Origin: a bacterium
GTDB lineage: Bacteria > Patescibacteriota > Minisyncoccia > Phycocordibacterales > Phycocordibacteraceae
Reading direction: 5' to 3'
Assembly (NCBI GenBank): GCA_021817685.1
Contig: JAKAGD010000035.1
Coordinates: 1-7,340, forward strand
DNA length: 7,340 nt
Shown: in pieces, positions 5,774 through 7,340 of the stretch
Layout: the number at the start of each line of letters is the position of its first letter
Position numbering within the stretch: position 1 is the stretch's first letter
Notes under the pieces: model-generated
What the model saw: the letters and a program-made list of their open reading frames with translations, nothing else
What the model was told of the DNA's origin: nothing
Database searches by the model: none
Program-made: the position numbers and the translations under genes

Positions 5774-5789
5774 CGAACGACACCGTTCG
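5774..5789 (-). promoter_or_regulatory. hairpin in the 5' leader of the 110-residue gene
   Basis: A perfect 6-bp stem CGAACG/CGTTCG closing a 4-nt loop lies about 5 nt after the predicted transcription start. It may protect the 5' end of the message or serve as a protein site. Confidence 0.5.
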
Positions 5790-5800
5790 ACCTGGAATCC

Positions 5801-5829
5801 TATATATAACGATATGCAACACCTGTCAA
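5801..5829 (-). promoter_or_regulatory. strong sigma70-type promoter of the 110-residue gene
   Basis: On the minus strand, -35 TTGACA (5829-5824), a 17-nt spacer containing GCATATCGT, and -10 TATATA (5806-5801). The expected start near 5794 gives a leader of about 52 nt. Confidence 0.8.
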
Positions 5830-5860
5830 TAGTTGCTTGGCGGGTAAGTAGGCTTGTTCG

Positions 5861-5894
5861 AAAACAAAAGAACCCTAAAGGACTCTTTTGTTTT
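5861..5894 (-). terminator. terminator-like hairpin at the end of the tRNA block
   Basis: Arms 5861-5875 and 5880-5894 pair over 15 bp (two G-U pairs in the minus-strand RNA) with a 4-nt loop UUUA. The 3' arm on the minus strand is T-rich (TTCTTTTGTTTT). It lies just downstream of the outermost tRNA fragment and could end a transcript running from the tRNA block. It could also work on the plus strand, where GTTTTC follows. Confidence 0.6.
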
Positions 5895-5903
5895 GTTTTC
5901 TCG

Positions 5904-5918
5904 GCTCCGCGGGTAGGA
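5904..5918 (-). repeat. tRNA-Asn 3'-end fragment (outer copy)
   Basis: Fifteen bases identical to the 3' end of the intact tRNA-Asn gene (6095-6109): on the minus strand TCCTACCCGCGGAGC, i.e. the 3' T-stem strand, the acceptor strand and the discriminator. The rest of the T arm and the anticodon arm are not present next to it. Confidence 0.8.
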
Positions 5919-5945
5919 CCATGATTACATTTTTCTTCCGCAACT

Positions 5946-6010
5946 CGAATGCTCGCCGCCGCTCGCATTCGGTCGTGTCCGCGACTCGCGACCCGTTCTG
6001 CTGAACGGGT
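5946..6010. other. pair of perfect hairpins beside the tRNA
   Basis: Hairpin one: CGAATGC (5946-5952) with GCATTCG (5965-5971), 7 bp, 12-nt GC-rich loop. Hairpin two: ACCCGTTC (5991-5998) with GAACGGGT (6003-6010), 8 bp, 4-nt loop. Neither is followed by a T-run, so they are not simple terminators. Confidence 0.6.
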
Positions 6011-6016
6011 ACCCCG

Positions 6017-6045
6017 CTCCGTCTCTTCGAATCCTACCGACGGAG
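6017..6045. repeat. hairpin carrying an inverted copy of the tRNA T arm
   Basis: A 7-bp stem CTCCGTC/GACGGAG encloses 15 nt. On the plus strand, 6026-6045 match the tRNA-Asn 3' end (read on the minus strand, 6115-6096) at 18 of 20 bases, beginning with the identical 13-mer TTCGAATCCTACC. In a minus-strand transcript the loop would therefore be complementary to the T arm of tRNA-Asn. Confidence 0.7.
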
Positions 6046-6046
6046 A

Positions 6047-6092
6047 GAAACAGTAAGACCCCAATGCTTTCGCATCAGGGCCTAACTGTTTC
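6047..6092 (-). other. long GAAA-tetraloop hairpin directly after tRNA-Asn
   Basis: On the minus strand GAAACAGT (6092-6085) pairs with ACTGTTTC (6054-6047) over 8 bp. Inside, after two bases on each side, an 11-bp helix (6082-6072 with 6067-6057, three G-U pairs) is capped by the tetraloop GAAA (6071-6068). The G-U pairs and the GNRA loop point to a structure functioning as RNA from this strand. It begins 3 nt after the tRNA 3' end. Confidence 0.7.
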
Positions 6093-6095
6093 TAG

Positions 6096-6167
6096 CTCCG
6101 CGGGTAGGATTCGAACCTACGACCAACTCGTTAACAGCGAGCCGCTCTACCACTGAGCTACCGCGGA
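6096..6167 (-). tRNA. tRNA-Asn (anticodon GUU)
   Basis: A complete 72-nt tRNA. Acceptor stem TCCGCGG/CCGCGGA (7 bp), D stem GCTC/GAGC, anticodon stem GCTCG/CGAGT (one G-U pair) with loop CTGTTAA giving anticodon GTT, variable loop TGGTC, T stem GTAGG/CCTAC with loop TTCGAAT, discriminator G. The 3' CCA is not encoded (CTA follows), so it must be added by the CCA-adding enzyme. It reads asparagine codons AAC and AAU. It is flanked on both sides by broken copies of itself. Confidence 0.95.
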
Positions 6168-6204
6168 ATATATTACGAACCGCACACATTTCGCTTCCCT
6201 TCTT

Positions 6205-6220
6205 CAGCCAGCCGCTCTAC
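6205..6220 (-). repeat. tRNA-Asn D-arm/anticodon-stem fragment
   Basis: Sixteen bases match the intact tRNA at 6135-6150 with one difference (GTAGAGCGGCTGGCTG on the minus strand). Similarity stops at the anticodon. Together with the 5' fragment at 6301-6320 it looks like one tRNA copy split within its D loop by about 80 nt. Confidence 0.65.
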
Positions 6221-6283
6221 TACCAAGCGAGCCGAGCGACAAAGCATGTCTGCATGCATTTGTCCGAGGCAAGCGCTGGGAGG

Positions 6284-6301
6284 AAGCCGTTCCTACGGCT
6301 T
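6284..6301. other. hairpin abutting the tRNA 5' fragment
   Basis: AAGCCGT (6284-6290) pairs with ACGGCTT (6295-6301), 7 bp with a 4-nt loop. It begins exactly where the tRNA 5' fragment breaks off. Confidence 0.55.
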
Positions 6302-6322
6302 ACCACTGAGCTACCGCGGAAT
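6301..6322 (-). repeat. tRNA-Asn 5'-end fragment (outer copy)
   Basis: Twenty-two bases identical to 6148-6169: the first 20 bases of the tRNA (acceptor 5' strand, D stem, start of the D loop) plus two bases of its upstream flank (AT). The distance between the copies is 153 nt. The shared AT flank indicates duplication of the locus, not chance similarity of tRNAs. Confidence 0.85.
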
Positions 6323-6330
6323 GAATTAAT

Positions 6331-6382
6331 GCGCTCCTCTGGGAGCGCAAATGCATTTTAACCCAGATTTCTCGCGCCGCAA
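6331..6382 (-). promoter_or_regulatory. possible promoter and 5' hairpin of the tRNA block
   Basis: On the minus strand, -35-like TTGCGG (6382-6377), a 16-nt spacer and -10 TAAAAT (6360-6355). The expected start near 6348 coincides with the first base of a 7-bp hairpin GCGCTCC/GGAGCGC (6348-6331), which precedes the tRNA 5' fragment by 10 nt. Confidence 0.45.
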
Positions 6383-6403
6383 AGCGGTGCGGGATTGTAT
6401 ACT
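6373..6403 (+). promoter_or_regulatory. promoter of the PEBP gene, predicted leaderless
   Basis: The -10 box TATACT (6398-6403) lies 6 nt before the ATG at 6410, so transcription should begin at the start codon. No -35 is seen; instead an 8-bp hairpin (6373-6380 with 6384-6391, one G-U pair) stands just upstream, overlapping the divergent minus-strand promoter. Confidence 0.5.
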
Positions 6404-6409
6404 TTAGGC

Positions 6410-6889
6410 ATGGCATTCACACTCACAAGCCCCGCGTTCGAGAATGGCGGGTCAATCCCTGTGAAATATACCTGCGACGGAGACCGCAAACTCTCACCAG
6501 CGCTCGCCTGGAGCGGCTCGCCGGAGGGGACCAGGGCGTTCGCACTCGTCATGGACGACCCCGACATCCCGAGCGTCGTGCGCGAATCGCGCGGCATTGA
6601 TGCCTTTGACCACTGGGTGCTTTTCAACATCCCCGCCGACATAACGGAGATACCCGAGGACGACGGCGTCGGCACAGCGGGCCTCAACAGCGCCGGCACC
6701 GGCGGCTATACCGGCCCGTGCCCGCCGCCCGAATATGAACCGCACGAGCACCGTTACATCTTCACGCTCTATGCGCTCAGTTCCCCGCTCACGCTCAGCG
6801 CCGGCGCAACGAAAAAGGATGTCCTTGGGGCGCTCGCGCCGGTAACGCTCGGGAAAGCGGAATTGATCGGCCGATACTCCAGAAAGTAA
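6410..6889 (+). CDS. YbhB/YbcL family Raf-kinase-inhibitor-like protein (PEBP fold)
   Basis: A 159-residue cytoplasmic protein of the phosphatidylethanolamine-binding family, bacterial YbhB/YbcL type. Motifs in order: IPVKYTCDGDRKLSPALAW (residues 16-34), ALVMDDPD (45-52), FDHWVLFNIP (66-75) with the pocket histidine H68, GGYTGPCPPP (98-107) and HRYIFTLYAL (114-123), the conserved anion-binding pocket. The cellular role of these proteins in bacteria is unclear; binding of small phosphate-bearing ligands is the family expectation. The ATG at 6410 is chosen over an in-frame TTG at 6395, which lies upstream of the -10 box. There is no Shine-Dalgarno site. The gene is transcribed divergently from the tRNA block. 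Confidence 0.93.
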   Translation: MAFTLTSPAFENGGSIPVKYTCDGDRKLSPALAWSGSPEGTRAFALVMDDPDIPSVVRESRGIDAFDHWVLFNIPADITEIPEDDGVGTAGLNSAGTGGYTGPCPPPEYEPHEHRYIFTLYALSSPLTLSAGATKKDVLGALAPVTLGKAELIGRYSRK

Positions 6890-6906
6890 TTTTCATCTTT
6901 TGGAGT
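6876..6906 (+). terminator. possible terminator overlapping the PEBP stop codon
   Basis: ACTCCAGAAAG (6876-6886) pairs with CTTTTGGAGT (6897-6906), 10 bp with one bulged G, and the TAA stop lies in the loop. GCGGTTTTCGTTT follows, so the T-run is weak and offset. Confidence 0.45.
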
Positions 6907-6954
6907 GCGGTTTTCGTTTATCCCCCTTTAACGCAAGGCGGCATAGGGGCGCAC

Positions 6955-6963
6955 TGCTACACT
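6955..6963 (+). promoter_or_regulatory. possible extended -10 for the PAS-domain gene
   Basis: TGCTACACT has the form TGn plus a -10 box (TACACT, 6958-6963). Transcription would begin near 6970, giving a leader of about 30 nt. The leader can form a small ACTA/TAGT hairpin (6973-6984). A second candidate, TATACC at 6994-6999, is too close to the ATG. Confidence 0.3.
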
Positions 6964-7000
6964 GGAGGCAGTACTAGCCGTAGTTAATGCCTGTATACCT

Positions 7001-7340
7001 ATGGACGAAAGAAACCGCAGGATGGAGGAATTTGATGCCGCAGTTCTGAACGGAACGACAACGTGGTGGCAGATGAGCCTGCCCTCGGGAACAGTGTCTT
7101 TCGGCGACGCGAAAGCGGAGATGCTCGGCTACACCCCGGATAAATTCAAGCACTACCAAGACTTCGTCGACCTCGTCCACCCGGACGATCGCGAGAAGAC
7201 GATGCAAGCGATGCGAGACCATCTCTCCGGCAAGGCGGAGCGGTACGAGGCGACCTATCGGATACAGCACAAAAACGGAGACTATCTGCAATTCTTCGAC
7301 TGCGGACAGATAACTAAAAGGGATGGCGATGCGGTGACCG
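7001..7340 (+). CDS. PAS-domain protein, N-terminal part (partial)
   Basis: The first 113 codons of a longer protein that continues past the window. From residue 9 on it reads as a PAS_3-type sensor domain with its PAC end: TTTWWQMSLPSGTVSFGD, AEMLGYTPDKF, DFVDLVHPDDREKTMQAM (about residues 55-72, the typical HPDD motif), ERYEATYRIQHKNGDYLQFFDCG (80-102). Such domains sense ligands, redox state or light and usually precede a histidine kinase, diguanylate cyclase or another PAS; which one cannot be seen. No signal peptide or membrane segment precedes the domain, so sensing is cytoplasmic. The ATG at 7001 has no good Shine-Dalgarno site; an alternative ATG at 7022 would still keep the domain. 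Confidence 0.85.
   Translation, partial: MDERNRRMEEFDAAVLNGTTTWWQMSLPSGTVSFGDAKAEMLGYTPDKFKHYQDFVDLVHPDDREKTMQAMRDHLSGKAERYEATYRIQHKNGDYLQFFDCGQITKRDGDAVT

Noticed and set aside
5230..5832. Open frame of 200 codons on the plus strand.
   Set aside because: It covers two minus-strand promoters, a terminator and the whole 110-residue gene; the signals all fit the minus strand.
5672..6064. Open frame of 130 codons on the minus strand across the tRNA block.
   Set aside because: It runs through hairpins, a terminator-like structure and the promoter of the 110-residue gene; low-complexity composition without family resemblance.
5904..6109. The repeated tRNA 3' end as attachment sites of an integrated element.
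   Set aside because: The copies are only 191 nt apart, no integrase gene lies between or beside them, and the tRNA 5' end is duplicated too, which site-specific integration does not explain.
5895..6330. RNase P RNA, tmRNA, SRP RNA or a group I intron in the hairpin-rich block.
   Set aside because: None of the conserved core sequences of these RNAs could be recognised on either strand, and the intact tRNA is uninterrupted.
5861..6350. CRISPR array.
   Set aside because: The repeats are tRNA fragments occurring twice at irregular spacing, not regularly spaced units.
6994..7003. TATACC as a leaderless -10 for the PAS gene.
   Set aside because: Transcription would begin after the ATG at 7001; it would only work with the ATG at 7022, so it is kept as an unlikely alternative.

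Overview
The window reads like an accessory stretch next to a housekeeping block in a compact, GC-rich bacterial genome. Short housekeeping proteins (def, fmt, raiA, a DUF167 protein), very tight gene spacing and few Shine-Dalgarno sites in that block suggest a Patescibacteria/CPR (Parcubacteria-like) genome. This is inference from style; no marker in the window proves it. The organism makes peptidoglycan (MurA) and starts proteins with formyl-methionine (Fmt plus Def).

Positions 1-2276, plus strand: the 3' end of murA, a small unknown gene 3 nt after it, a 144-nt inverted-repeat region, then def and fmt overlapping by 17 nt. Positions 2273-3127, minus strand: a likely operon of glutaredoxin-like protein, DUF167 protein and RaiA/HPF, converging on fmt so tightly that the two stop codons overlap.

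Positions 3165-5830, minus strand: three separate single-gene units. They encode a cysteine-rich Ig-like lipoprotein, a cold-shock-domain/RppH-like Nudix fusion, and an unrecognised 110-residue protein. Each has a TTGACA-17-TATANN promoter, a 5' leader of about 50-75 nt, a Shine-Dalgarno site and its own terminator hairpin. Two of the promoters share the decamer GAAAATTGTC exactly 18 nt upstream of the -35; two share GCATATCGT at the same place in the spacer. These units look unlike def, the glutaredoxin gene and the PEBP gene, whose -10 boxes sit 6-7 nt before the ATG, as expected for leaderless mRNAs.

Positions 5861-6382 hold no protein gene but are dense in RNA structure. An intact tRNA-Asn(GUU) gene on the minus strand is bracketed by broken pieces of the same tRNA: a 5' piece upstream, an interrupted D-arm piece, a 3' piece downstream and one inverted T-arm copy. 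Several perfect or near-perfect hairpins lie between them, with a possible promoter at one end and a terminator-like hairpin at the other. This block is the most unusual thing in the window.

Positions 6398-7340, plus strand: a leaderless YbhB/YbcL-type PEBP gene, then the start of a PAS-domain protein cut by the window edge.
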